The notes beneath the pieces are model-generated. The model was not told the origin of the DNA. It ran no database searches and saw nothing but the letters and a program-made list of their open reading frames with translations. Position numbers and translations under genes: made by a program. 55,674 bases of DNA, from the NCBI GenBank assembly GCA_035636095.1, contig DASPZU010000063.1, forward strand, positions 1-55,674, given 5' to 3'. The stretch is from Gp7-AA10 sp035636095 (GTDB lineage: Bacteria > Acidobacteriota > Thermoanaerobaculia > Gp7-AA8). Below are positions 1 through 8,430 of this stretch, in pieces. Position 1 is the stretch's first letter; each line of letters starts with the position of its first letter.

Positions 1-1
1 G

Positions 2-430
2 ATCCGGGCCATGGTCGACCGCGAGACTGGGGCGTGGGATGAGCAAGATGCCGAAGCGCTGGTCGATCTTTTTCATCCCGACATGGTGTGGCCCTGGCCG
101 CCCGATCCCCTGGCCCACGATCCGGCCGAGTGGATCCTGACGCAGGGGCGATACAACCGCGAGCGATGGCGGCGGGGCTGGCAGCATCTGTTCGATACGC
201 ACGCGCTGCTGCACAACCAACGCAACATCGTATTGATCGCGGTCTCGCCGGAGGGCGATGGCGCGTTCGCGGTGGTCGATGTCGATACCTTGTGGCGATC
301 GTCGACCGGACACGACTTCCGCTGGAAGGGCCGCGCCTGCAAGGTCTACACACTCGTCGACGGCGAGTGGAAGATGATTTTTCAGACAGGACTGCTCGAC
401 TACGAAGTGATCCCCGTTAGGCCGGGATGA
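2..430 (+). CDS. SnoaL-like / NTF2-fold protein, 5' partial
   Basis: Small single-domain protein of the SnoaL/NTF2-like alpha+beta barrel type (for example DUF4440-like). Members are ligand-binding or enzymatic, and no catalytic role can be assigned here. The N-terminal helix pattern (DEQDAEALVDLFHPDMVWPWPP) and the C-terminal strands (FRWKGRACKVYTLVDGEWKMIFQTGLLDYE) fit the family: an acidic helix followed by the 'xLFxPDxVW' turn. The first ATG is at 11, but the frame is open to the left window edge and helix 1 looks incomplete, so the true start is probably outside the window. The gene ends 13 bp past the 3' end of an antisense EAL remnant. Family assignment is moderate; function is unknown. 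Confidence 0.6.
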   Translation: MRAMVDRETGAWDEQDAEALVDLFHPDMVWPWPPDPLAHDPAEWILTQGRYNRERWRRGWQHLFDTHALLHNQRNIVLIAVSPEGDGAFAVVDVDTLWRSSTGHDFRWKGRACKVYTLVDGEWKMIFQTGLLDYEVIPVRPG

Positions 431-580
431 TGCGCGAAGCAAGCATCGGTTCGAGCTCCTCTGCCGGAAGGGGGCGGGCGAAGAAAAATCCCTGAAGGTG
501 TTCGCAGTCGGCGCCGCGCAGGAAGAGCGACTGCTGCTCGGTCTCGACACCTTCAGCCAGCACGGGCTGTATTTCGCAGC
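417..580 (-). pseudogene. Dead C-terminal fragment of an EAL-domain gene
   Basis: Read on the minus strand this stretch encodes VLAEGVETEQQSLFLRGADC, then CEHLQGFFFARPLP and ELEPMLASRIIPA before a TAA at 417-419. This is the conserved end of EAL phosphodiesterase domains (EGVET and QGFFFARPLP motifs). It aligns with the last ~55 residues of the intact GGDEF-EAL protein whose stop lies at 4961, which ends ELEPLLASRIIV. Nothing EAL-like continues beyond about 580, and there is no start codon or upstream domain. It overlaps the tail of the SnoaL-like gene. It is best explained as the 3' stump of a second, paralogous GGDEF/EAL gene lost by deletion. Confidence 0.85.
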
Positions 581-715
581 GAGCTCTTCAGAACGCAATC
601 GCCATTTTTGTGACGGCTCTCACCATGCCGGGCCGCTGACGGGTTGAGAATCTCACCCCGTCAGAACGCGGCGCGGGCGACCAACCTCTCTCTCACACCC
701 GCCAAGGAGGACATC

Positions 716-1198
716 ATGCGTTCACGCAAATCATCCGGTTTTACACTTGTAGAGCTTCTCGTCGTCATTGCGATCATTGCCGTACTCATCGGACTTCTCT
801 TGCCAGCCGTCCAGAAGGTGCGCGAGGCTGCTTTGAGAGCGGCGCAGTTCGAAAGCCTGGGGCAGCTGGCCGCTGCGACGCAGACCGAATCGCGCTTGCT
901 AGAGACGGAGTTCAACAGGGTGGCCAGCTTCCTCCCAGCCGTTCAGAGCGGCGAGCTGCCGAGCGCGGAAGAAGTGGAGTTGTCCGCCGTTGCGCTCGAG
1001 CGGCACGGCGAGATTCTGAGCGGTCTCGATCAGGAGGCCGTCCACATGATCTCGGGCCTTGCTCAGTCGCGCCAGCAGAAAGCGAAAAAGGCAGTCATCG
1101 ATCTCCATCAGGAGCTTGTTCATCTGACTGCGGACACAAACCGCCTGCAGAACCAGGTCCAGCGGATGGGTGCGATCCTGCGAGCCTTGCAGGAGTAG
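716..1198 (+). CDS. Orphan type IV/type II pseudopilin-like protein
   Basis: 160-residue protein with a textbook class III (prepilin) leader. Residues MRSRKSSG precede the hydrophobic helix FTLVELLVVIAIIAVLIGLL. Prepilin peptidase should cut after Gly8 and methylate Phe9, and Glu13 is the conserved Glu5 of mature pilins. The remainder (about residues 45-160) is strongly helical, rich in Gln, Glu and Leu, and looks like a coiled coil; it is not the usual pilin beta-sheet globular domain. The start at 716 is set by a strong AAGGAGG at 704-710. An in-frame ATG at 644 lacks a ribosome-binding site and would bury the leader. No other pilus or secretion genes are nearby, so it depends on machinery elsewhere. 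Substrate or role unknown. Confidence 0.85.
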   Translation: MRSRKSSGFTLVELLVVIAIIAVLIGLLLPAVQKVREAALRAAQFESLGQLAAATQTESRLLETEFNRVASFLPAVQSGELPSAEEVELSAVALERHGEILSGLDQEAVHMISGLAQSRQQKAKKAVIDLHQELVHLTADTNRLQNQVQRMGAILRALQE

Positions 1199-1212
1199 GC
1201 GACACTACGAAG

Positions 1213-4200
1213 TCAGTGCGGCATCACCCTGCGTCTGCTGTGACTCTGCCGCACGTAGTTCGCCATCATCTTGAGAAAACCGTTGATGAACGGGGTGCCG
1301 TTCTGCAAGAGATTGTCCTTGGTCATGTAATCGCTCACGACCTCGGGGCGCACGCCGCTGTTTTCGATGTAGATCGAGGTTGGATAGCCTGGGACGGCGG
1401 TCGGGATCCGGCGCGTCTGAATTCCGATCGTCATTCCAACCACTGCCTCGGAGAACGGCCCGGCGTCGAACGACGTGTTGTTGCCGCCTGCGCCATTGGT
1501 GCGCATGCCGTAGAGCAGCCCGCGGTCGGAGCTCTGAATCATGTTGGCCACCGAATCGGCCGTCGAAACGGTAAATTCATCGATCAGCAGCATCAGCGGC
1601 TTCCGATACGCGATGATGTTTCCCGACGCGTCGCTTGCCGGATTGCGGTTCAGGCTGGAAGTGCAGAGCGGCACCGGCACGGTGAGGCCGCGAAGCTGCG
1701 AGTTGGCGTCGGCGAGTGCGTTGAAGAGCAACTGGTACTGCGCAACTATGTCCGCCGGCGCGCCCGCATCTCTGGCGCTGATGAAGGCATTGTAGAAGCC
1801 CAGCATCCTTGTCCAGTAAGCGCGGAGCTGAAAACCTGTGGCCTGGAACGGCCAGGGGATCAGCCGGGTCGCAATGTCTTCGCCGAAACAGAGGTTGCCG
1901 CCGGTGTTGCGCATTTCGTCGACGATCAGGCCGTCGGTGTTCGCGTTCATGAAATCGATCTCGGCCTGGAATTGCGTAGAAGCCGTACTAGTCGACGGCG
2001 GCGCGTAATTCGGAATTCGGATGTAGCCGAGCGTCAGCTCTTCATATTTGAACGTTCCGGAGTAGAAGAAATCGGCGGTCTTGGTCCCAAGGCGTTGCGT
2101 AAAGGTGGATGGCAGACCGCTCGCGAAGATCGGCGCGCGACCGCCGAAATTGAGCACACCTGTCAGACTGCCCTGCTCGCCGACCCCGGACCAGCGCGTC
2201 TCCTCGAGCAGGCGCATGTAGTCGGGTGTTGCCGTGGTAGCCGTTGTTGGCGGCGTTTTCACGAGTGGACCAACTTCCAGAGGAGTTCCCGACTTCTGCC
2301 AGGCAATCGTGTACGTCTCCATCGTGCCGCTCTGACGGCGGACCACCATCGTCGCGGAATCGCCGACGTCTGTCGCATGCGGCATGAGCGACTGCGTGCG
2401 ACTGACGATGCGCGTCGCTGCCCGCCGCCGCGTCGAGATCGAGTTTTCATAGACAGCGTAGTTTGTGAAGTCGCTCAACAACTGCTCCACGCCTTTCCCA
2501 TCGACCGAAACAATCTCATCGCCCACCTGGAATGGATATGTCGCCTCGGGCAGCGCAGTTCTGTTGATGGTTTCCACCAGAACCTTGCCGTCGTAAATGT
2601 CCGCGGTGATCGGAAGGCGTGCGGCAAAATCGGACGGCAGGAAGAAACCGACGTGTGTATCGTTCAGGCTGGCCACGTACGCAACGCAGACTTCATAGAA
2701 GTCGAGGTCGGTGGTGGTGGCGGCGACGCGGTTCAGCCAGGGCTGGATGCTCAGCAGGTCGAAGCCCAGGAGCTGCTTCTTCCACTCGTACGGAGCGTAA
2801 AAGGTTGCGTAGAGGCTGGCCAGGTACCGGAAGTCCGACTCTTTTTGAGAGGGAGTCAGATTCTGAGCGGCAGCGGCTCTCGGAACCAATCGGCCCGCGG
2901 GCTTGCTCTTTTGAATGGTGTCGACCATCGCCGCGACGAAGGCGTCGACGAAGGGCTTGCCGTTTTGCGTCAGGTTGTCGCGGGTCATGTAGTCGACCTG
3001 GATCTCCGGACGCACGCCGATGTTCTCGACATACGGCGCGGCCGGATAGTCGCTGGTCATGACGGGGTTCTTCCGGTTCATCAGCGACTGCGTGACCCTG
3101 ATCGATCCGAGGGAATAGCTTCCCCCTTCCCAACTGACCACGTTGCCGCCGGCGCCCATCGTCCGCCAGCCTAACAGCGGCCCGCGGGCGTTGTCCTGCA
3201 TGGTGGCGGCGAAAGCATCGCCGGCAGACGCCGAAAGCTCGTCCACCAGGACCATGATCGGTTTGTCATACGCGATGATCTTTCCGGTCGCATCCTTGGC
3301 GGGATTGCGGTCGATGACGACGTCGTCCAGCGGGATGGGATTGGTGCGTCCCCGTTTGGCGCGGTTGGCGGACTGGATCTGATCCTTGATTGCCACCAAC
3401 AAATCGATGGTGGTCTGCGGCGCTCCCTGCGCTTTGGCCGACTCGATCGAGCTGGAGATTTGCACGATCCAATTCGAGGTTGCGCGGACCTCAAACGCAA
3501 TGCTGCGCCATGTGGTCGGCATCAGCAACGCGAGGATCTGATTGAGATAAGACACGGAACCGCCTGGATTGCGCATGACATCGACGATCAGGCCGTCGGT
3601 GTTCTGCTCGAGGAAAGCGATCTCGGTGCGGAAAGTAGCCGTTGCAGTCGTTGAATTCGGGGGGGCAAAGCTTGGAATACGGATGTAGCCGATCTTGAAT
3701 CCGCCGGACTGGAAGGTCCCCGAGTAAAAGACATCGGCGGGCGTCGCGCCGAGGCGCCGCGTGAAGCCGGCCGGCATTGAAGCGACGAAGATCGGAGATT
3801 GTGCGCCGAAGCCAAGTACGCCGCGATCGGGGAGCTGGCAGTTCCAAAGCTTCAAGAGCGGTGTCATGTATTCAGGAAACGTTTCGACGTCGGGTTCGTC
3901 CCCGATCACTCGCTTGTCGCCCGGCGCCTGCGAAGGGGTGATGTATTTGCCGATGCTGGTCATCGGTAACCCCGTTTTTGTCCACGGGATCAGATAGGTC
4001 TCGAGGTTGCCAGCGGGGCTGCGGAACACGACCGTTGAAATGTCAGGGACATCGGTGGCGTGCGGGATGATCGATTGGGATCGCGTGGTCAGCAGCGAGG
4101 CCGAGGCCCGGCGAGTGCTGCGCGGATTCGCTGCGATGTCGTACTTCAGCAGACCATCGAGGATCTGCTGCGCGTCGGTGCCATCGATGGACACCAGCTC

Positions 4201-4602
4201 ATACCCGATCTGGAAGGGGAAATTCGCGACCGGCAGCCTGGTCCGGTTGATCGTATCGACCAGCAGTTTCCCGTCGTAGATGTCGACGCCAAAGTTGAGG
4301 CGGGCCGCGAAGTTCGATGGCACGCCGTAGAAGTCATGCGCATCGTTCAGGCTCGCGACGTAGGACACCATGACCTCGTAAAAGTCGAGGTCGTTCTTGG
4401 TGGCGCGGACCTTGTCGAGCCAGGGGGCGGTGTTGAGCAGATCGAACCCGATCGCGTCCCGCTTCCATTCATAGGGTCCGTATTGCTTGTTGTAAATCCC
4501 GGCCACGAACTGGAAGTCCGAGACCTTTTGGTCCTCGGTGAGCTGGCCAAACGCGTTGGCCGCCACCAGGAACAGCCCAATCACCTTGCAGAGATCGCGC
4601 AT
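1213..4602 (-). CDS. Exported tandem S41 (C-terminal-processing/tricorn-core) protease
   Basis: 1129-residue exported protein made of two homologous halves. Signal peptide residues 1-20 (MRDLCKVIGLFLVAANAFGQ). Each half starts with the same helical N-terminal block (DFQFVAGIYNKQYGPYEWK and DFRYLASLYATFYAPYEWK), then a PDZ-like region containing INRT.LP and FPFQIGYELVSIDG/YPFQVGDEIVSVDG, then the S41 catalytic fold. Candidate nucleophiles are Ser459 (DELSASAGDAFA) and Ser1013 (DEFTVSTADSVA), matching the S/T-A-S-A-S/G-E/D signature of the family, so both halves may be active. The start at 4602 is chosen because AAGGAG lies at 4612-4617 and a signal peptide follows immediately; the longer reading from 4749 adds an unlikely 49-residue Arg-rich leader. 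Expected to act on peptides or proteins in the periplasm. A duplicated S41 chain is unusual. Substrate unknown. Confidence 0.85.
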   Translation of the reverse strand: MRDLCKVIGLFLVAANAFGQLTEDQKVSDFQFVAGIYNKQYGPYEWKRDAIGFDLLNTAPWLDKVRATKNDLDFYEVMVSYVASLNDAHDFYGVPSNFAARLNFGVDIYDGKLLVDTINRTRLPVANFPFQIGYELVSIDGTDAQQILDGLLKYDIAANPRSTRRASASLLTTRSQSIIPHATDVPDISTVVFRSPAGNLETYLIPWTKTGLPMTSIGKYITPSQAPGDKRVIGDEPDVETFPEYMTPLLKLWNCQLPDRGVLGFGAQSPIFVASMPAGFTRRLGATPADVFYSGTFQSGGFKIGYIRIPSFAPPNSTTATATFRTEIAFLEQNTDGLIVDVMRNPGGSVSYLNQILALLMPTTWRSIAFEVRATSNWIVQISSSIESAKAQGAPQTTIDLLVAIKDQIQSANRAKRGRTNPIPLDDVVIDRNPAKDATGKIIAYDKPIMVLVDELSASAGDAFAATMQDNARGPLLGWRTMGAGGNVVSWEGGSYSLGSIRVTQSLMNRKNPVMTSDYPAAPYVENIGVRPEIQVDYMTRDNLTQNGKPFVDAFVAAMVDTIQKSKPAGRLVPRAAAAQNLTPSQKESDFRYLASLYATFYAPYEWKKQLLGFDLLSIQPWLNRVAATTTDLDFYEVCVAYVASLNDTHVGFFLPSDFAARLPITADIYDGKVLVETINRTALPEATYPFQVGDEIVSVDGKGVEQLLSDFTNYAVYENSISTRRRAATRIVSRTQSLMPHATDVGDSATMVVRRQSGTMETYTIAWQKSGTPLEVGPLVKTPPTTATTATPDYMRLLEETRWSGVGEQGSLTGVLNFGGRAPIFASGLPSTFTQRLGTKTADFFYSGTFKYEELTLGYIRIPNYAPPSTSTASTQFQAEIDFMNANTDGLIVDEMRNTGGNLCFGEDIATRLIPWPFQATGFQLRAYWTRMLGFYNAFISARDAGAPADIVAQYQLLFNALADANSQLRGLTVPVPLCTSSLNRNPASDASGNIIAYRKPLMLLIDEFTVSTADSVANMIQSSDRGLLYGMRTNGAGGNNTSFDAGPFSEAVVGMTIGIQTRRIPTAVPGYPTSIYIENSGVRPEVVSDYMTKDNLLQNGTPFINGFLKMMANYVRQSHSRRRVMPH

Positions 4603-4728
4603 GTATAAAATCTCCTTGGACGCGGAGGCTAAAGGATATCGCGTCGGGAGGAGCGCTTCAATCCGGCGCCGCCGCGTAACGGGGCGGATGCTGAATCTCG
4701 CGGCTCCCAGCGGCGCTACACTTTCGGC

Positions 4729-4964
4729 GTGCGTGTTCGTCTCGACCAATTCGTCCTCGATACCGATCGGTGCGAGCTGGGCGTGAAAGGGAGAGGTTGT
4801 CGATCCGCCCCAAGGCGCTGCAGCTCTTGCAGATTCTGATCGAGAACCGGCCGAAAGCGATGGCGCAGGAAGAGCTGTACGACCCGGATCAGCCTCTGGA
4901 AAGCAACGACACGCCGGCGGGTCGCGCGCTCAACCGGCGCGTCGAGATCACGCTGAGCCGCTAG
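4729..4964 (+). pseudogene. Chimeric scar: winged-helix N-terminus fused to an OmpA-like C-terminus
   Basis: From a GTG at 4729 the plus strand reads VRVRLDQFVLDTDRCEL, the typical opening of CadC/OmpR-type winged-helix regulators. After a frame change near 4783 it continues LSIRPKALQLLQILIENRPK and AMAQEELYD, the conserved first helices of the same domain. This stops abruptly around 4885 and is followed in frame by SNDTPAGRALNRRVEITLSR and a stop. The latter is the diagnostic last segment of OmpA peptidoglycan-binding domains. Two unrelated gene ends have therefore been joined by deletion, with a frameshift in the first part. Together with the upstream region of the protease gene this accounts for the 358-bp gap between 4602 and 4961. 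Not expected to be functional. Confidence 0.75.
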
Positions 4965-7417
4965 ACGATGATCCGCGACGCCAGCAGTGGCTCGAGCTCG
5001 TCCGGAGGGAGCGGGTGGGCGAAGAAGAATCCCTGCAGGTGCTCACACTTTGCGTCTCGCAGGAATACCGACTGCTGCTCCGTCTCCACTCCTTCGGCCA
5101 CGACCGAGAGGCTCAATTGATGGGCCAGCGCGATGACCGCGGAAATGATCGGCGAATTCGGACGGCCTTCGCCGATCTCCTGCACGAAGGATTGATCGAT
5201 CTTCAAGGCATCGAGCGGGAAGCGGCTGAGGTACGTCAGCGCTGAGTAGCCGGTACCGAAATCATCAATGGAGATGCGGACGCCGATGCGCTTGAGTGCG
5301 CGCAGCGTTTCCAGCGCCTCCTCGGGATTCTGCATCGCTGCACCCTCGGTAATCTCCAACTCGAGCAGATCGGGCCTGAGCGCGGTTTCGCGCAGGACCT
5401 CTTCGATGATCTGAACGAATCGTTCGTCGGAGAACTGTCGGGGAGAGAGATTGACGGAGACGCGCAGCGGCGCGGCCGAGCGATTCCACTTCGCGGCTTG
5501 CCGGCAGGCTTCCCGCAGCACCCATTCGCCGATCGGAACAATCAGCCGCGACTCCTCGGCAATGGAGATGAATTCGGTCGGAAGAATGAGCCCGCGGCTG
5601 GGATGCTGCCATCGCAGCAGCGCTTCCACCGCGATGACGGATCCGGTGCCCGCTTCGATCTGCGGCTGGAAGTGTAACTGCAGCTCATTGCGACCAAGTG
5701 CGCCGCGAAGATCACTTTCCAGCGACATCCGTTCCATGGCACGGCGGCTGCCGGATTTCGAACAGAAGACAAACGTGTTTCGCCCGAGCTCCTTGGCCCG
5801 GTACATCGCGATATCGGCGTTGCGAAGAAGCGTTTCGGGATCCTCGCCATCGGCGGGACTGACAGCGATGCCGATGCTGACGGTCACGGAGATTTCGCGC
5901 CCGGTGAGCAAAAACGGCTCGGCGAAAACCCTGCTGATTTTTTCGGCGATCCGGGCTGCGTCTTCCGCCGAGCGAAGGGCGGGAGCGACGATCGTGAATT
6001 CATCGCCTCCCAGCCGCGCCACCATGTCTTCCTGACGTATGGCCGATTGCAGGCGATAGGCGATCAGTTGCAGAAGGTCATTTCCGATGTGATGGCCGAG
6101 GGTGTCGTTGATCAGCTTGAATCCGTCGAGATCGAGGTACAGCACGGCGGTGTGTCGATGCGTATTCCTTGCGGCCTCAATGGAGTGGCGGACGCGCTCT
6201 TCGAAGGTGGCCGTGTTCGGCAGCCCGGTGAGGCTGTCGTGACGCGCCTGGTAGTTCAGGCGGTCTTCGGCCATCTTGCGCGCGGTGATATCGAAGACGC
6301 TGGCCTCGATGCGCGGCTCCTCGCCCGGACGGCTCATCCAGGCCAGGTTCTGCAGGACCCATTTGGAAGCTCCGCTGCGCGTTCGAAACGTGCTCTCGAT
6401 TCCGGTGACGAATCTCTCCGTCTGCAGTCGGGCCAGAAGAGCATCGCGATCGGTCGCATGGACGTAAAAGTCCGACGGCGAAGAAGCGAGCAGCTCTTCG
6501 CGCGATTCGAATTCGAGGATTTGTGCGAAGGCGTCGTTGCAATCGAAAACGGAGCCGTCGGCGCGAGTGAAGTACACACCGGCCAGATTGTGATCGACGA
6601 GTGAGCGATACCGTTCGCTGATTCGCCGGACGCTTTCTTCGGCGCGCCGAAGCTGTGTCACGTCCAGCATGGTCCCTCGCGTGGACACGATGCGTCCGGC
6701 GTCATCGCGCGCGGCGGTCGCAGAGATGAGCACATTTCGCGTGCTGCCGTCCTTTCGAACGATGGTGTACGGAACGTTGTCGACTGCGCCGCCCCGTTTC
6801 AGCACCTCCCAATGTCGATCGAAGCGCTCGACATCGCTCGGCGAGAGCAGGTCGGGCAGCGATTTGCGCTCGATCAATTCTTCCTTGCTGTATCCCAGAA
6901 GATCGAGAAACGCGGTGTTGACGGCGATGAACTGTCGGTCGGGGCCGAGGCTGTGATGGCCGAGCGGAGAATTCTCGAAAAGGTCGCGATAACGCGCTTC
7001 ACCCTCCCGCATTTTCCTTTCCGCTGAGACATGCTCGCTGACGTCGCGGATGATGCCCACGAACCGGCGCGAACCGTCGTCCGTGAATTGGCCGAAGGAG
7101 ATCTCCAGCTCGATTGCCTTTCCGTCCTTCCGCAGACCCGGCAGCCGCACCGCCTGCCACGGAAAGCTCTTCGCTCCCGACGCCTGAAAACGCGCCATGG
7201 CTGCCAGATGCCGCGCCCGAAGCTCGGGCGGCATGAGAACGGTCAGACTTTGTCCGATCAGATCCTGAGGGGAATACCCGAAGATTCGATCGACACTGTC
7301 GTTGGCCGAGAGAACGGTGCTTCTGTCATCGATGGTGACGATCGCATCGGTTGCGCATTCGATAATGGCGCGTGTGACCGATTCATTCGAGAGGGCGAGC
7401 CCCTTTGCGCTGGCCAT
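4961..7417 (-). CDS. PAS-PAS-PAS-GGDEF-EAL cyclic-di-GMP turnover protein
   Basis: 818-residue soluble signalling protein with no membrane segments. Domain order: PAS1 (about 12-130, FGYSPQDLIGQSLTVLMPPE), PAS2 (about 140-260, LLGYSKEELIERKSLPDLLS), PAS3 (about 270-385), GGDEF (about 390-550) and EAL (about 560-815). The GGDEF signature is intact near residue 468 and is preceded at the right distance by RQED, an RxxD inhibitory I-site. The EAL signature (EALLRW, near 598), DDFGTGYS (near 717) and EGVETEQQ are all present. Both diguanylate cyclase and phosphodiesterase activities are therefore possible. Input is likely a small ligand, redox signal or partner sensed by the PAS domains. The gene ends against the chimeric scar, overlapping it by 4 bp, and its C-terminus resembles the dead EAL fragment at 417-580. 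Confidence 0.95.
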   Translation of the reverse strand: MASAKGLALSNESVTRAIIECATDAIVTIDDRSTVLSANDSVDRIFGYSPQDLIGQSLTVLMPPELRARHLAAMARFQASGAKSFPWQAVRLPGLRKDGKAIELEISFGQFTDDGSRRFVGIIRDVSEHVSAERKMREGEARYRDLFENSPLGHHSLGPDRQFIAVNTAFLDLLGYSKEELIERKSLPDLLSPSDVERFDRHWEVLKRGGAVDNVPYTIVRKDGSTRNVLISATAARDDAGRIVSTRGTMLDVTQLRRAEESVRRISERYRSLVDHNLAGVYFTRADGSVFDCNDAFAQILEFESREELLASSPSDFYVHATDRDALLARLQTERFVTGIESTFRTRSGASKWVLQNLAWMSRPGEEPRIEASVFDITARKMAEDRLNYQARHDSLTGLPNTATFEERVRHSIEAARNTHRHTAVLYLDLDGFKLINDTLGHHIGNDLLQLIAYRLQSAIRQEDMVARLGGDEFTIVAPALRSAEDAARIAEKISRVFAEPFLLTGREISVTVSIGIAVSPADGEDPETLLRNADIAMYRAKELGRNTFVFCSKSGSRRAMERMSLESDLRGALGRNELQLHFQPQIEAGTGSVIAVEALLRWQHPSRGLILPTEFISIAEESRLIVPIGEWVLREACRQAAKWNRSAAPLRVSVNLSPRQFSDERFVQIIEEVLRETALRPDLLELEITEGAAMQNPEEALETLRALKRIGVRISIDDFGTGYSALTYLSRFPLDALKIDQSFVQEIGEGRPNSPIISAVIALAHQLSLSVVAEGVETEQQSVFLRDAKCEHLQGFFFAHPLPPDELEPLLASRIIV

Positions 7418-7470
7418 GACGATGAGCTGAAGCCATTCCCCTCAGATAGTTGAACTCCCGACTGGGGCGC

Positions 7471-7494
7471 CGGTTGTGATGCCTGTCACAACCG
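7471..7494. promoter_or_regulatory. Perfect 9-bp inverted repeat upstream of the GGDEF-EAL gene
   Basis: CGGTTGTGA (7471-7479) and TCACAACCG (7486-7494) are exact inverted repeats separated by 6 bp. The element lies 54 bp upstream of the GGDEF-EAL start and 18 bp past the stop codon of the gene ending at 7513. No U-tract follows on the minus strand, so an intrinsic terminator is doubtful; an operator or a rho-assisted terminator hairpin are both possible. Confidence 0.5.
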
Positions 7495-7512
7495 CGATGA
7501 CCTGCGCCGATC

Positions 7513-8013
7513 CTACCGTCCAGCGGGCACTTGAGGGCGTCGCGAAACGAGCTGCCACACGATCAGGGCGAGCGTCGTCCACAGCGCGGGAACATAGAAC
7601 GCCAGGATGAGCCAGGTGACGCCGTAGGCCGCCCCCAGCATTTTTTCTCGCATCCCGCCCACCATCGCATTCACGAGATCGGCGGCTGTCGCGACCACGA
7701 ACACCCACGTGATCGGAATGGCGAGGCGCGACCGCAGGCGCAGCGCGATGAGCGCGCCAAGCGCGAGAATCGTTCCGGCCACGTCACCGAAGGCAATCGC
7801 GTTTCGGAGATGATCAGGAACGACAAGCCCGGCCTTCTGCGCCGAAAAAACCTGCAGCGCTACGTGGCGGAATGCGTGCACCCACAAAAGAGGAACCAGG
7901 GCGATGGCCCGCTCCTGCTTCTGCATCCACGGCACGACGTACCAGAACGCGATGATCGCGTAGACCACGAAGCTCAGCGTGTTGGCGAGAAGGACGGCCT
8001 GGGTTGTGTCCAT
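7513..8013 (-). CDS. Uncharacterised multi-pass membrane protein
   Basis: 166 residues, with about five hydrophobic segments (roughly residues 8-28, 38-56, 70-92, 97-115 and 124-152) and few charged residues between them, so an integral inner-membrane protein. No family motif recognised. It follows the STAS-like gene with a 10-bp gap on the same strand and probably shares its promoter at 8431-8459. The context suggests both are controlled by the divergent HxlR regulator. No catalytic or transport role can be assigned from sequence alone. Confidence 0.75.
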   Translation of the reverse strand: MDTTQAVLLANTLSFVVYAIIAFWYVVPWMQKQERAIALVPLLWVHAFRHVALQVFSAQKAGLVVPDHLRNAIAFGDVAGTILALGALIALRLRSRLAIPITWVFVVATAADLVNAMVGGMREKMLGAAYGVTWLILAFYVPALWTTLALIVWQLVSRRPQVPAGR

Positions 8014-8023
8014 GGTCGCTCCT

Positions 8024-8422
8024 TCAATCTGCAGCCAGCCAATCGAGAGCTGCCCGCCGATCGATGAACCACCTGGTCGGGAAGATGGCCGGACCCTCGA
8101 CCTCCTCGGCTCCCGCTTTTGGAAATCCGCTCGGCATGTGAAAGGCGAACTTGCGAACGCCCGCCGCGCCGTAACGCGGGATGATGTGCGCGTCCCGCCA
8201 TTCCATCACGCCCTCCCCGAAACGGTGCCGGAACTCCGTGGCATCGATCAGGAGCCGGCGCGGCCTGGCTTTCTCCGCCTCCCACACGAACAGGCAGAGT
8301 GTGGCCATGAATCCGCCGTCGGTCATTTGGCTGGTGGAGGGAAACCACCGCAATTCCAAAATGTCGAGCGCTTCGTCGCGCAGGATCGCGCCCCATGCAT
8401 TCCGTACCAGCTCTTTTGCCAT
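8024..8422 (-). CDS. STAS/SEC14-like (SpoIIAA-like) small protein
   Basis: 132-residue soluble protein. The arrangement of a central strand pair (RRLLIDATEFRHRF), a strand-helix (AGVRKFAFHMPSGFP) and a C-terminal helix after a variable strand (FPTRWFIDRRAALDWLAAD) is typical of the STAS/SEC14-like proteins often annotated as SpoIIAA-like. These are thought to bind partners or small ligands. The start at 8422 is the first ATG after a good promoter (TTGACT at 8454-8459, 17-bp spacer, CAATAG at 8431-8436, minus strand), leaving almost no leader. First gene of a probable two-gene unit with the membrane protein ending at 7513. Family call moderate, function inferred only. Confidence 0.55.
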   Translation of the reverse strand: MAKELVRNAWGAILRDEALDILELRWFPSTSQMTDGGFMATLCLFVWEAEKARPRRLLIDATEFRHRFGEGVMEWRDAHIIPRYGAAGVRKFAFHMPSGFPKAGAEEVEGPAIFPTRWFIDRRAALDWLAAD

Positions 8423-8430
8423 GCTGCGAA

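Noticed and set aside
1216..3174. A 652-codon open frame antisense to the S41 protease
   Set aside because: It mirrors the protease codons on the opposite strand, has an Arg/His/Gly-rich composition with no domain, and the protease frame has clear signal peptide and catalytic motifs. Similar long antisense frames at 38005-39207, 36532-37047 and 41337-41990 were rejected for the same reason.
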